DNA of 64,000 bases from Paracholeplasma manati (GCF_025742995.1 NZ_JAOVQM010000001.1:310001-374000); one strand, 5' to 3'; positions 46,741 through 55,602 are shown, numbered from the stretch's first letter. The notes: generated from the letters alone by a model not told the origin. Numbers and translations are program-made.

Positions 46741-48033
46741 ATGTTATTCAATATTGCACAAAAAGTTAAACTAGAGAACGGCGAATTTGCGATCATCAAA
46801 AAGTTTTTAGGTGAAGGTGGACAAGGCGAAGTGTATTTGGTTTCACAGGGTAGTAGAGATTATGCTTTAAAATGGTACAAAATGTTGCCAAGTGAAAGCT
46901 TTATTAACAACCTTAGAAACAACATTCATTTAGGTCAACCGAGTAATGATTTTTTATGGCCACTTAGATTAACAGAAAAGAGCAATCAAGGTGTTGGATA
47001 TTTGATGGATTTAAGGCCATCGATTTTTAAAGACTTTATCGCATTTTTAAATGCCAAAGTGAAGTTCTCATCACACAGTGCATTAGTAACCTACTGTTTG
47101 AATCTAACCAATGCTTTTAAACAACTACATCAACGTGGGTATAGCTATCAAGATTTAAATGACGGCTCATTCTTTTTCAATCCCGACAATGGTGATGCAC
47201 TAATATGTGATAATGACAATGTCGCGAAGTATGGAACGAACCTTGGTATCATGGGAAAGATGAAATACATGGCTCCTGAAGTTGTGGTAAAAAAGAACTT
47301 GCCAGATACACATACTGACCGATTCAGTTTGGCAGTTATCTTATTCATGACTTTGACCTATGGACATCCATTCCAAGGAGAACTGTTAAGAAATTATCCA
47401 ATGATTGATGAAGCAGCAGAATATGAACTATATGGCGCTTCACCGATATTCGTTTTTGATCCTAACAACACCAGTAACAGGCCAATTCGTGGCTATCATA
47501 ATGCTGTATTGAAACTATGGCCAGAATTGCCAAACTATGTCAAACAAGAATTCATTAAGACGTTTACTGAAGGTTTGTTGGATAGAGAAAACGGAAGAAC
47601 AACCGAACTCAAATGGGTTAAGACATTTCAAAAATATAGAGATGAAATCGTCAAATGTCCAAAATGTAATTTTGAATATCCTGCTCAAACTTATCCAAAA
47701 TCAACTTGTCCAAAATGCAAACTAAATCATGAAATATTGGGCAAATTAACAATTAATAACCACTTAATTTACTTAGATTCAAACAAAGAAATCTACCAAA
47801 CACATATAGACAAAACATCCAGCGAATATGGAAAAGTTGTAGGTCGAGTAGTTGAAAACAAGAATAATCCAAACCTCAAAGGCTTTAAAAATCAATCTGA
47901 TCGAGAATGGAAAATTACAGATATTAATGGTATGAGTAAAATAATACCGCCAGAAGGTGTTTTCAGACTCGATATCAAACAACTTACAATAGATTTTGGC
48001 GAAGGCATTACAGGAGAATTTCAAAGTATATAG
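46741..48033 (+). CDS. TerY-P triad protein kinase with zinc ribbon
   Basis: 430 aa. Serine/threonine-kinase fold: glycine loop GEGGQG (24-29), K44 in YALKWY, catalytic D138 in YSYQDLNDGSFFF, and metal-site D157 in ICDNDN in place of DFG. A zinc ribbon (CPKCNFEYP, then CPKCKLN, about 303-330) and a beta-rich C-terminal module (VVGRVVENKNNPNL, DFGEGITGEF) follow. This layout is that of kinases in TerY-P triads, described in tellurite-resistance-type stress modules, and the VWA and PP2C partners follow directly. The usual Asn five residues after the catalytic Asp is Ser143, so activity may be reduced. Confidence 0.88.
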   Translation: MLFNIAQKVKLENGEFAIIKKFLGEGGQGEVYLVSQGSRDYALKWYKMLPSESFINNLRNNIHLGQPSNDFLWPLRLTEKSNQGVGYLMDLRPSIFKDFIAFLNAKVKFSSHSALVTYCLNLTNAFKQLHQRGYSYQDLNDGSFFFNPDNGDALICDNDNVAKYGTNLGIMGKMKYMAPEVVVKKNLPDTHTDRFSLAVILFMTLTYGHPFQGELLRNYPMIDEAAEYELYGASPIFVFDPNNTSNRPIRGYHNAVLKLWPELPNYVKQEFIKTFTEGLLDRENGRTTELKWVKTFQKYRDEIVKCPKCNFEYPAQTYPKSTCPKCKLNHEILGKLTINNHLIYLDSNKEIYQTHIDKTSSEYGKVVGRVVENKNNPNLKGFKNQSDREWKITDINGMSKIIPPEGVFRLDIKQLTIDFGEGITGEFQSI

Positions 48034-48045
48034 GGAGGGTAACAC

Positions 48046-48786
48046 ATGAACGGGAACAGCAGTAATTACGATTTTGTAGAAGGTATTGCTAAACAAGTAT
48101 TAAATTTATTTTTCATCATCGATTCATCTGGATCGATGAGCGGAGAGCGAATTGGGGCAGTTAATAATGCCATCCGTGATGTGATGGATATCATGCCTGA
48201 AATTCAAGAAGAAACAGCAGATGTTGAAATTAAGATATCTGCATTAAAGTTTTCAGATAAAGCCTCATGGATTTATCCTGAAGCCAAATCTGTGGAAGAA
48301 TTTAAATGGAAAGACATCAATGCAGATGGTGTTACCAATTTAACTGATGCATATCAGGAACTTGAGAAACAACTAACCAAGGAATCCAACGGTGGTATGA
48401 TGCCCGATTTTGGTGGTTATGCACCGATCATGATTTTAATGACTGATGGATTACCAACATCTCCAGATTGGCCAACTGCGCTAGAAAGTTTAAAAAAACG
48501 TGGATGGTTTAGAGTTGCTTTAAGATATGCGTTAGCTATTGATATCGATTCTGATGAAGCAAGAGACGTGCTTATTGCATTTACAGGTAATTCAGAAACC
48601 CTATTAAAAGTACATTCAGCAGAATCGCTAAGAAAAGTTATCAAGCTCATTGCAGTCACTGCATCTAAAGTTAAGAGTCAATCATCAACCACTTTAAATA
48701 ACCAAGCTGGTGCTCAAAACCAAGCAGCAACGAAACAAATCAATGATTCTTTAGCAGACATTGATGACGTAGACGGTTGGAATTAA
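48046..48786 (+). CDS. TerY-like von Willebrand factor A domain protein
   Basis: 246 aa, essentially one VWA domain. The metal-ion-dependent adhesion site is complete: DSSGSM (D26, S28, S30), the threonine in GVTNLTDAY, and the aspartate in LMTDGLPT. The TerY type lacks a signal peptide and acts in the cytoplasm as a metal-dependent binding partner. It sits between the kinase (12 bases upstream) and the phosphatase (2 bases downstream), the standard triad order. A low-complexity tail rich in Gln/Asn/Ala (about 215-235) precedes the end. Confidence 0.92.
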   Translation: MNGNSSNYDFVEGIAKQVLNLFFIIDSSGSMSGERIGAVNNAIRDVMDIMPEIQEETADVEIKISALKFSDKASWIYPEAKSVEEFKWKDINADGVTNLTDAYQELEKQLTKESNGGMMPDFGGYAPIMILMTDGLPTSPDWPTALESLKKRGWFRVALRYALAIDIDSDEARDVLIAFTGNSETLLKVHSAESLRKVIKLIAVTASKVKSQSSTTLNNQAGAQNQAATKQINDSLADIDDVDGWN

Positions 48787-48788
48787 CA

Positions 48789-49871
48789 ATGAGCTTTGAA
48801 GTTCATCACTACAAATCAATTGGAAAAAAACACGCGCTTGAAGGAAGTGTTTGTCAAGACGCGGTTGACTCCTACCAAGATGAACATATCGCCATTACGG
48901 CAGTAGCGGATGGCCATGGCAGTAGCCAATATTTTAGAAGTCATCTAGGTAGTCAATTTGCAGTCGAGGGTACTATTGAATTATTAAAAACTTTTTATCA
49001 GGTACATCCAAATTATTTAGATGCTCAAAAGCATTTAGAAAATCTTAAGTTGCAAATCCTAGTAGAATGGAACAACCGAGTAGAAATGGATTACAAACAA
49101 AACCCCATTAAATGCGAGGAATTACACCATTTGAGTGAAAAACAACAACAAAGAATCAATGATAATTACTTTACCGCATATGGCACCACATTGTTAGCAT
49201 CTTTATGGTGTAAACAATATTTATTGGTCTTTAGAATTGGCGATGGGATAATTGCCAAAATGGATCCATCACTTGAGGTGAAACAACTTTTAGTTGATCA
49301 AGAGGAACAAGGGGGCAGTTTAACGGATTCTATGTGTCAAGAAGATGCTTACACAAGAATGCAAGTTGAAATTGTCGACAATCCAAATACGACAGCGCTC
49401 GCAATATGCAGTGATGGAGTGATCAATGGATTTGGCAATTTATACAAGTTCAACACATACCTTTTTAAACCGTTATTGATTGAAAGATTTAGATATGACC
49501 AAGCCAGTATGGCTAATATATTAAACCAAGCAGTCACACAAATAGCGGGGGCATTCTCATCCAGCGATGACTCTAGTCTTGCCATAAGTTATGTGGTACC
49601 AACCACATCACCCAGCTTAGATTTTTATGATTGCGAAAAAATGAGAACTTTATTAGAATTGGACAATCTAGATCAAGTTGATATCGATAATCAGCTGAAA
49701 TTATACAAGACCATCGATAATGATGCTTTGTTAACATTTACTGCTTTTATTCATAATCAAGAACTGCTGAATCCAACAGAACGACAACTACGTTTATATC
49801 AAACATTAGTAACCTCACATCAACCTTTAGAAGCCTTAGTAAAATTCACGGATCAAGTTATCAAAGAATAA
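48789..49871 (+). CDS. PP2C-type protein phosphatase of the TerY-P triad
   Basis: 360 aa from the ATG at 48789; a TTG at 48777 would overlap the VWA gene and lacks a better site. PP2C metal ligands and motifs: CQDAVD (D24), VADGHGSS (D41), GTTLLASLW, FRIGDGIIA, ICSDGVINGF and SSDDSSLAI. It would remove phosphate from targets of the kinase encoded two genes upstream. The last 90 residues are helical and specific to this protein. Confidence 0.92.
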   Translation: MSFEVHHYKSIGKKHALEGSVCQDAVDSYQDEHIAITAVADGHGSSQYFRSHLGSQFAVEGTIELLKTFYQVHPNYLDAQKHLENLKLQILVEWNNRVEMDYKQNPIKCEELHHLSEKQQQRINDNYFTAYGTTLLASLWCKQYLLVFRIGDGIIAKMDPSLEVKQLLVDQEEQGGSLTDSMCQEDAYTRMQVEIVDNPNTTALAICSDGVINGFGNLYKFNTYLFKPLLIERFRYDQASMANILNQAVTQIAGAFSSSDDSSLAISYVVPTTSPSLDFYDCEKMRTLLELDNLDQVDIDNQLKLYKTIDNDALLTFTAFIHNQELLNPTERQLRLYQTLVTSHQPLEALVKFTDQVIKE

Positions 49872-49880
49872 AGGTGCTGT

Positions 49881-51500
49881 ATGATATTACACGAAGCATT
49901 AAGAAAAATTAAAACTGACTATTTAAAGGATTCAAAAATTACCAATTTTGAGTTGGTTCATTCTTATCTTTTAGATTTGTGCTCATCGACTGAAGATGAA
50001 AAACGCTCGGTGAGAAAATTCAAACTATTTATGAATGATATCAATGTATTCTCTTATTTAGTCAATAGTGATAACGCCGATGATGCAATTTCAAAGGCGG
50101 TTTTTGCTTTTGAAAATCACGGTATAGATGCAGATAATTACAAATGGGTAATTGCGCAATGTGTATATGCATTTAAAGTGACGGTCAGTTTAGATTTAGG
50201 TAAATACAAAATACCATTACGAAAATCAAGTACAAACGGGTCAACGCAGCCTAAAACAACCAATAGTGTGAGTTCGATCGGTAAGACATCTACAGCAAGC
50301 AAAACATCGACTTCCGCTACACCCAAAACATTCACACAACCAACAGTATCAAAACCAAGCACATCACAACAATCTGCACCGCTGAAACCAGTAGTTAGTA
50401 AATCGGTATCACAGTCGTCAACAACATCAACGCCAGCATCACACACACCTGTTACGAACACACCAACAACACCTACATCAAGTTATTCAAATTCCTCGTA
50501 TTCCTCTAGCTCGTATTCGACAAGAAATTACTATTCTTCAAGTCGTCTAGACTTATTCTTCACACGTCACTGGGCAATTTCACTACTCTTTTGGTTAGTT
50601 TTATTAGGCATTAGCCTCTATTTTTTCCCGGGGCATAGTAAACTTATTTCAATACTTTCATTGATAGTTGGTATCATCGGTATCGTGGACATGAGTTTTT
50701 CATTATACAAACATATCGATGATGATGATATGTTTATTCTTGTACTCATATTACCACTATTCATAGCAGTTAATGCAGTCGTATTATTCTTTTTACCACA
50801 CTCATATTATTATATTCTTGGCGGTCTATATATTCTTATCCTTCTTTCAGGTGCATTATTAGTATTGTTTTATTGGATGAGTGATGAATTTGATAGTGCG
50901 TATATTAGTACATTTCTAATTATCATTTTAATTTATATGCCACTCACTTATTTTATTTTCAATATATGGTTAGAATGGCATGATCTTTTTGGACTTTCAC
51001 TCGTATTTGGTACATTATTACTAGCTATTAACTTGTACTTTTTAAGAAAAAATTACTATAGTTCGAAAGGCTTTACAGACATTATCTACACATTAACATT
51101 ACCAATAATCAGTTCATTGGCTTTCTTCTATTTAATTGATAACCATATCAATGGCTTGTTTGGAGAACTTATTTTCCTTTACATACTCTATTTCGTTGTC
51201 TATTCAGTATTCCATACACTGATAAGTTTTTTTAGTAAGGATGGTCCTGTTCGTCAAAATATTTTAACCATTTCAATGATTGTTTTCACCTCATATGCGG
51301 TGGGTTATTTATATCTACTTGAAGTATTCGAACCTAGACATGTCGCGATTGTCGGGCTATATGGGGGACTACACTTCATATTCCATGCAGCGATTCATAA
51401 CGATGAAATGAATGATGGGACGGCGACATTCCATTTTCTCACATCTATTTTGCTGATAGTAGGCAGTATTGTATTATTTATTTTTCCAAACATTATCTAA
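49881..51500 (+). CDS. Polytopic membrane protein with shared N-terminal domain and Ser/Thr-rich linker
   Basis: 539 aa. Residues 1-110 form a helical domain shared with the next gene (VRKFKLFMNDINVF; SKAVFAF; WVIAQCVYAF). Residues about 115-225 are a Ser/Thr/Pro/Gln-rich linker. From about 230 there are some ten transmembrane segments to the end. The linker is a plausible phosphorylation target of the adjacent kinase (inference). The N-terminal domain resembles helical modules found in bacterial kinase/Hsp70-linked proteins (pattern D-LC-x-R-x-n-L-x-GV...W-V), recalled, not searched. AAGGTG precedes the ATG, 9 bases after the phosphatase. Confidence 0.7.
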   Translation: MILHEALRKIKTDYLKDSKITNFELVHSYLLDLCSSTEDEKRSVRKFKLFMNDINVFSYLVNSDNADDAISKAVFAFENHGIDADNYKWVIAQCVYAFKVTVSLDLGKYKIPLRKSSTNGSTQPKTTNSVSSIGKTSTASKTSTSATPKTFTQPTVSKPSTSQQSAPLKPVVSKSVSQSSTTSTPASHTPVTNTPTTPTSSYSNSSYSSSSYSTRNYYSSSRLDLFFTRHWAISLLFWLVLLGISLYFFPGHSKLISILSLIVGIIGIVDMSFSLYKHIDDDDMFILVLILPLFIAVNAVVLFFLPHSYYYILGGLYILILLSGALLVLFYWMSDEFDSAYISTFLIIILIYMPLTYFIFNIWLEWHDLFGLSLVFGTLLLAINLYFLRKNYYSSKGFTDIIYTLTLPIISSLAFFYLIDNHINGLFGELIFLYILYFVVYSVFHTLISFFSKDGPVRQNILTISMIVFTSYAVGYLYLLEVFEPRHVAIVGLYGGLHFIFHAAIHNDEMNDGTATFHFLTSILLIVGSIVLFIFPNII

Positions 51501-51522
51501 AAGAAAACATGCGGGGTAGATT

Positions 51523-52386
51523 ATGCTATTCAATGAAGCGCTTTTTCTCATCTTATCCAAATACTTGTCTAGTGAACAATTAATGAATTATAAGATTGTT
51601 CAAGCACATCTGATCGATTTATGTTCTGATTCACCTGAATCGCTAAAAATGGTCAGAAAGTTTTCAATTTATATGAACGATATCAATGTATTTAAATTCT
51701 TGCTAGATAAGTCTTCAAGTGATCCATTATCTAAAGCATTGTATGAATTTAATAGTTATGGTATCTCTGCCTCTGATGCTAGTTGGGTTATAAACCAATG
51801 TTTGATGGCTTACAATAAATCCTATAAGACATCCATACCACTGTTGGATATGAAACAGCAAATAGGATCAACCAATACAGATAAAATGAATAAACCAAAT
51901 TCTAATAAAAGAATAACGAAACCAAATGAATTAAACGTGAAATCAACTACTAACAACACAAATGAATTATCACAATTAGTAAGATTACCACAAGTCATGT
52001 TGAGGTTTGATTTGCCTAATAGCTATCAAATTACAGAACATTATTCAAGTAGTTTTGGTGCGAATAGAGGAAGTCACAGAATATATATAGCTATCGGAGA
52101 AAAATCACCCTATAAAGAAAAATTCAAAATAACAAATTTGGAGCATTTCGCCTATTTTATTCTAGATTTTTTAAGCGCTAAGGGGATGCTTTTCAAAGCA
52201 AAAATAGGAGAATTCGAAGGATTTGAAGCAGATTGTGATACCAATACACCAGAAGAACAAAAGAGGTTTGCATTCTTTGAAACAAATAATCACTACATCG
52301 CGATATCTTTTACTACGTTAAAACCCATGAAGAAGTCACAAATTAATGAATTTGAAAGTATAATAAATACGATAAGGGCATATTAA
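51523..52386 (+). CDS. Soluble protein with the shared N-terminal domain
   Basis: 287 aa. Residues 1-110 match the previous protein (VRKFSIYMNDINVF; SKALYEF; WVINQCLMAY). A short Asn/Lys/Thr-rich linker leads to a C-terminal alpha/beta domain (about 155-287; YQITEHYSSSFGANRGSHR, YIAISFTTLKPM) that I do not recognise. No membrane segment. The shared domain suggests that both proteins are recruited by the same partner, perhaps the kinase or VWA protein. It starts 22 bases after the membrane protein gene. Confidence 0.65.
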   Translation: MLFNEALFLILSKYLSSEQLMNYKIVQAHLIDLCSDSPESLKMVRKFSIYMNDINVFKFLLDKSSSDPLSKALYEFNSYGISASDASWVINQCLMAYNKSYKTSIPLLDMKQQIGSTNTDKMNKPNSNKRITKPNELNVKSTTNNTNELSQLVRLPQVMLRFDLPNSYQITEHYSSSFGANRGSHRIYIAIGEKSPYKEKFKITNLEHFAYFILDFLSAKGMLFKAKIGEFEGFEADCDTNTPEEQKRFAFFETNNHYIAISFTTLKPMKKSQINEFESIINTIRAY

Positions 52387-52407
52387 ATTCCTATAGGAGG
52401 AGAAAAA

Positions 52408-53181
52408 ATGAGAAAAGTATTAACATTGGTATTAAGCGTCATTATGGTTTTATCATTGGTTGCTTGTGAGAAAAGTAAACCATCGAAAAATCAATTTGGT
52501 TATTTTTCTGTAAATGGGAAAACATTAATCTCCCTAGCCGAAAATGAATTGTCTTATGAAAGTGCAAAGGCCTTTGTCACTAGAATTAGTTCTGCTGACA
52601 ATGAACAAAAATTATTATCAGCAAGTAGAGATACGACATTATCGACTGATGAAATTAATCGTATTCTTAGTACATTCGGGGGACTTGAAATCGATTATAT
52701 GTATTATGATTTGAGCGGAGATGAAAAGAGTGGTAGTTTTAAATTAGAAGGATCTGACTTAGCTAACCATGTTACGAACGGAAGCATACCATTATTCTAT
52801 GGGATACTTATTACTGATATTGTTATTAATCTAGAAGTATTAGAATATTATCAAGAACAAAACACACTATTTAAGACATTACCTAATTACAATGTTTTTC
52901 CATTTTCGAATATTTACACCTACCACCAAACATTTGATGGGAAGTCATTTGTTTTACAAGTTCACGATTTTACAGAACTACCAAATAGTATCGGATATGC
53001 ATCTGGTTTCTCATCAACCTATCTTAAAGAAAATGAAGTTGTTTATGATGGTGAATCTCGTCTAATCACAACCTATCAAACTGCACAAGGAATAAAAATA
53101 CAGTATCCTGATGGAACTGGATTTTATGGCGCACTTTTTAGAGCGGATTTTAACTGGATTCCTAAGACTAACAATAACTAA
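52408..53181 (+). CDS. Lipoprotein of unknown function
   Basis: 257 aa. The N-terminus is a classic lipoprotein signal: basic start, hydrophobic core and lipobox LVAC with C20, followed by a charged segment. The mature part has no recognised domain. AGGAGGAG precedes the ATG. As last gene of the triad operon it gives the module an extracellular component that could report surface stress to the kinase; that role is speculative. Confidence 0.75.
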   Translation: MRKVLTLVLSVIMVLSLVACEKSKPSKNQFGYFSVNGKTLISLAENELSYESAKAFVTRISSADNEQKLLSASRDTTLSTDEINRILSTFGGLEIDYMYYDLSGDEKSGSFKLEGSDLANHVTNGSIPLFYGILITDIVINLEVLEYYQEQNTLFKTLPNYNVFPFSNIYTYHQTFDGKSFVLQVHDFTELPNSIGYASGFSSTYLKENEVVYDGESRLITTYQTAQGIKIQYPDGTGFYGALFRADFNWIPKTNNN

Positions 53182-53242
53182 TATAAGATGTCTATTAGTT
53201 GATAGTGTTTATAATGATTTATTAAGGATAACATAAACAAAT

Positions 53243-53303
53243 AAAAACAATAATAGTGCACCACAATTAGAACGTTCAACGTGGTGGGCATTATTGTTTT
53301 TTT
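53243..53303. terminator. Bidirectional terminator between the triad operon and the Ntn cluster
   Basis: AAAACAATAATAGTGCACCAC and GTGGTGGGCATTATTGTTTT pair over almost 20 bp with few mismatches around a 16-nt loop; A- and T-runs flank it. Confidence 0.85.
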
Positions 53304-53304
53304 G

Positions 53305-53883
53305 TTACAGTTCAATAACCTGTCTTTTACAACCAGTATAGTCAATAATTTGGTAGAATAATTTATTAGGTTTTCTTTGGATATATCTGGTGAGGGTTCT
53401 ATAAACCTCAAGCATCATATCTAGTGGATTCGAGGTGGAAGAAAACTTTTGGTTAATTTGAGCAGTGAATAGATCCTTATACTCTCCAATAGTAAAAAAT
53501 GAATCAATTTTGTTGATGACGTAAAATGAATCCATGATATATATATCTTGTTCATGAATGAATAAATAAGACCCATATAATCGTTTTGGTGGTTTTTGAG
53601 TGTATTCCGAGAAGTTGGTTAAATGCTGACGAATCTGTGGTGTAAATATATCTTTTATCCATTTAGAAGAAAATGATTGTGGGTCGAATTGAATGTATTT
53701 TATAACTTCAGAATTTCTACCAGAATCAGTGGTTATTACATAGGTGTTATTCATTGATGGAATTTGCCAAAACGGATGATTTTCAACATTTTGCATGTCA
53801 TCATCGTGATAACCGATTAACCCGATATTTTCACTGTCATAAAATAAATGGATTTGAGTATCTTTTTTAATTACTGTAATCAT
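53305..53883 (-). CDS. Degenerate Ntn-hydrolase (proteasome-fold) paralogue
   Basis: 192 aa, last gene of four overlapping minus-strand genes. It aligns with the C-terminal half of its neighbours (YLFIHEQDIYIMDSFYVINK then FFTIGEYKDLFTAQI, equivalent to IIIAKRDKLFRIYDSGAVVE then FVAIGSGQSYALAFY in the first gene). The N-terminus MITVIKKDTQIHLFYDSENI keeps the two-strand pattern but no nucleophile/Asp17 pair and no GSG. Probably a structural subunit. Overlaps the upstream gene by 4 bases (ATGA). Homology to the Ntn fold is inferred through the first gene of the cluster. Confidence 0.55.
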   Translation of the reverse strand: MITVIKKDTQIHLFYDSENIGLIGYHDDDMQNVENHPFWQIPSMNNTYVITTDSGRNSEVIKYIQFDPQSFSSKWIKDIFTPQIRQHLTNFSEYTQKPPKRLYGSYLFIHEQDIYIMDSFYVINKIDSFFTIGEYKDLFTAQINQKFSSTSNPLDMMLEVYRTLTRYIQRKPNKLFYQIIDYTGCKRQVIEL

Positions 53884-54455
53884 AATGGATTTACCTCATT
53901 AAAATGATAGGTATGATCTGATGTGTTGTAAACCACATATCGAGTTGAATAGTTACTATATGAGTGGGATACTTTTTTCATCAAATCATGAATAAAGTCA
54001 TGAATATTGAGGTCATCAGTGAAGGTCATTAAATTACTAAACAAAACTTGTTCCTCTTGACCAAATGCAGCGTAATGATCTACTTCAACAACGAAAAGAG
54101 ATCGCAAAAGCTGATAAATCTTGTTTTTATATACAATAATATGTCGAAACGCTTTTTGTGAATTTTCTTCTTTAATTAAACCCAAATCACAAGCGCGTTT
54201 GAACCAAGGGTTTACAATTTGATTCACAATGATACCTTTGTTGGATAAATCATTTTGAGGTAATTTGAACCACTGTGGGTTATCACTTAATATGTAGTCT
54301 ACGGGATTGGGTTCGTACGATCCCACGACAAAATTATCGTTTTTAAAAACGACTCCGAAATCTTTTGGTGTCAAGTGCGCTTGTTTCAATTCAGGGTTTA
54401 AGTTACCAACCAAATAAACAATCCCACAATGTTTAATAGCAAAATTTATACTCAT
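53880..54455 (-). CDS. Degenerate Ntn-hydrolase (proteasome-fold) paralogue
   Basis: 191 aa. The start MSINFAIKHCGIVYLVGN parallels MSLVIAIKHGEIVYFGAD of the first gene, including the Ser after Met, but the Asp at the 17th position of the mature chain is Asn (LVGN). Later blocks are similar in position (FRHIIVYKNKIYQLLR; VVEVDHYAAFGQEE). The catalytic lysine cannot be located. Likely inactive or altered. GGAGG lies ahead of the start, within the upstream gene; overlaps of 4 bases on both sides. Confidence 0.6.
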   Translation of the reverse strand: MSINFAIKHCGIVYLVGNLNPELKQAHLTPKDFGVVFKNDNFVVGSYEPNPVDYILSDNPQWFKLPQNDLSNKGIIVNQIVNPWFKRACDLGLIKEENSQKAFRHIIVYKNKIYQLLRSLFVVEVDHYAAFGQEEQVLFSNLMTFTDDLNIHDFIHDLMKKVSHSYSNYSTRYVVYNTSDHTYHFNEVNPL

Positions 54456-55015
54456 AGGTCCTCCATTGAATGGATGTATCTTATACGTTCTGTTTTAGTA
54501 TCAAGAATCGCAATTGGAAACGGATTTTTGAAATTATCCTCACAGTCTGCTTTTATACTTAATACCAATCGTGTAATTGGGTCGTTATCTTTATGTGCTA
54601 GCAGTGTAGCAGTTAACAAAGAACTTCCAAACTGGTTATCATAACTGAGTATTTTAATAGTCTCATCTGTATCGACGAAATAGGCATCATCATTTTTAGC
54701 AATATATATGCCACAGTTCATGTTACCCTCTTCGTTTAATCGCCCCATCGATTTTAAAAGAAAGTTGTATTTTGGGATAATAGTTTCTACTAAATTAGAA
54801 TAGGTGAGTGTTATATGAATGGGTTCATATCTAAGTATGTCTGCGTCTCTCAAACTAGGAAAAACGGCCATAATGGTATTTTTTGACCCTTTGACCTTCC
54901 AAAAAGGAATGTTTTCTTCAATCAAAAAGGCATCTATATCGTAACAATACAACGATATAGAACTTACGGATGTTGCAAAGTAGGTTGTTCCTTTTTCACG
55001 TAACATTATAAACAT
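54452..55015 (-). CDS. Degenerate Ntn-hydrolase (proteasome-fold) paralogue
   Basis: 187 aa. Pattern of strands as in the first gene (MFIMLREKGTTYFATSVSS; NTIMAVFPSLRDADI; NCGIYIAKNDDAYFVDTDE; AILDTKTERI). The start has no Ser/Thr/Cys immediately after Met, and no Asp17 or GSG equivalent is visible, so no peptidase activity is expected. AAAAGGA lies 10 bases before the start; an internal ATG at 55006 is less well placed. It overlaps the first gene by 10 bases. Confidence 0.55.
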   Translation of the reverse strand: MFIMLREKGTTYFATSVSSISLYCYDIDAFLIEENIPFWKVKGSKNTIMAVFPSLRDADILRYEPIHITLTYSNLVETIIPKYNFLLKSMGRLNEEGNMNCGIYIAKNDDAYFVDTDETIKILSYDNQFGSSLLTATLLAHKDNDPITRLVLSIKADCEDNFKNPFPIAILDTKTERIRYIHSMEDL

Positions 55016-55602
55016 AGTTGAGAATTCCTTTTCTCTATTTTTAAAGTATCTGTATCCATGAGTGTGACTTGCCCACCGACGGAGTTAACATATTCATCTG
55101 TAAAGGCGATTGCATTTACAATAAATTGATTCACATCTTTAATGGGTTTATGGATTCTGTAAAATGCGAGTGCATAAGATTGACCACTGCCAATGGCCAC
55201 AAATTCAGGTATCTCAACGACTGCACCTGAATCATATATCCTAAACAACTTATCTCGTTTTGCAATAATTATTGACATCGATAGAGTTTTAGCACCATTA
55301 GAAGTAGTCGTTAATTGATCATAGGATTTCAACTCTTTAAAAAGTTTTGGCAACACTTCTGTGACTAAATATTTCTTGCTCAACGGTTGGTTTTCTAAAC
55401 CGTCAAACCACTCAGGATGAAAAGTTATTTGCTGAATTGAACTCACATAACCACTAAGCCCAACTACAATACCGTGTCCTAAAGAAATGATTTTATATTC
55501 TTCTTCAAAGCTACTAAAGATTTTTCCATCGCCAATAGTTGTTTGTGTATCAGCTCCGAAATACACTATTTCACCATGTTTAATTGCAATAACTAAACTC
55601 AT
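55006..55602 (-). CDS. Proteasome/HslV-like Ntn-hydrolase with Ser1 nucleophile
   Basis: 198 aa, promoter-proximal gene of the four. Sequence MSLVIAIKHGEIVYFGADTQ has the proteasome-beta/HslV/Anbu pattern: after Met removal Ser1, then Asp17 in GAD, Lys36 in EEYKIISLG (Lys33 in proteasomes), GLSG at the usual strand after it, and FVAIGSGQSYALAFY, equivalent to the AIGSG helix-start of the family. The nucleophile would be Ser rather than Thr. No ATPase partner (HslU, Mpa) is in the window. GGGGG lies before the ATG. The nearby kinase/phosphatase operon is convergent. Confidence 0.8.
   Translation of the reverse strand: MSLVIAIKHGEIVYFGADTQTTIGDGKIFSSFEEEYKIISLGHGIVVGLSGYVSSIQQITFHPEWFDGLENQPLSKKYLVTEVLPKLFKELKSYDQLTTTSNGAKTLSMSIIIAKRDKLFRIYDSGAVVEIPEFVAIGSGQSYALAFYRIHKPIKDVNQFIVNAIAFTDEYVNSVGGQVTLMDTDTLKIEKRNSQLCL

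Noticed and set aside
50138-50461. Antisense 107-codon frame rich in Val/Asp/Cys
   Set aside because: It is the mirror of the Ser/Thr-rich linker of the + strand gene; no ribosome-binding site and no protein-like pattern.
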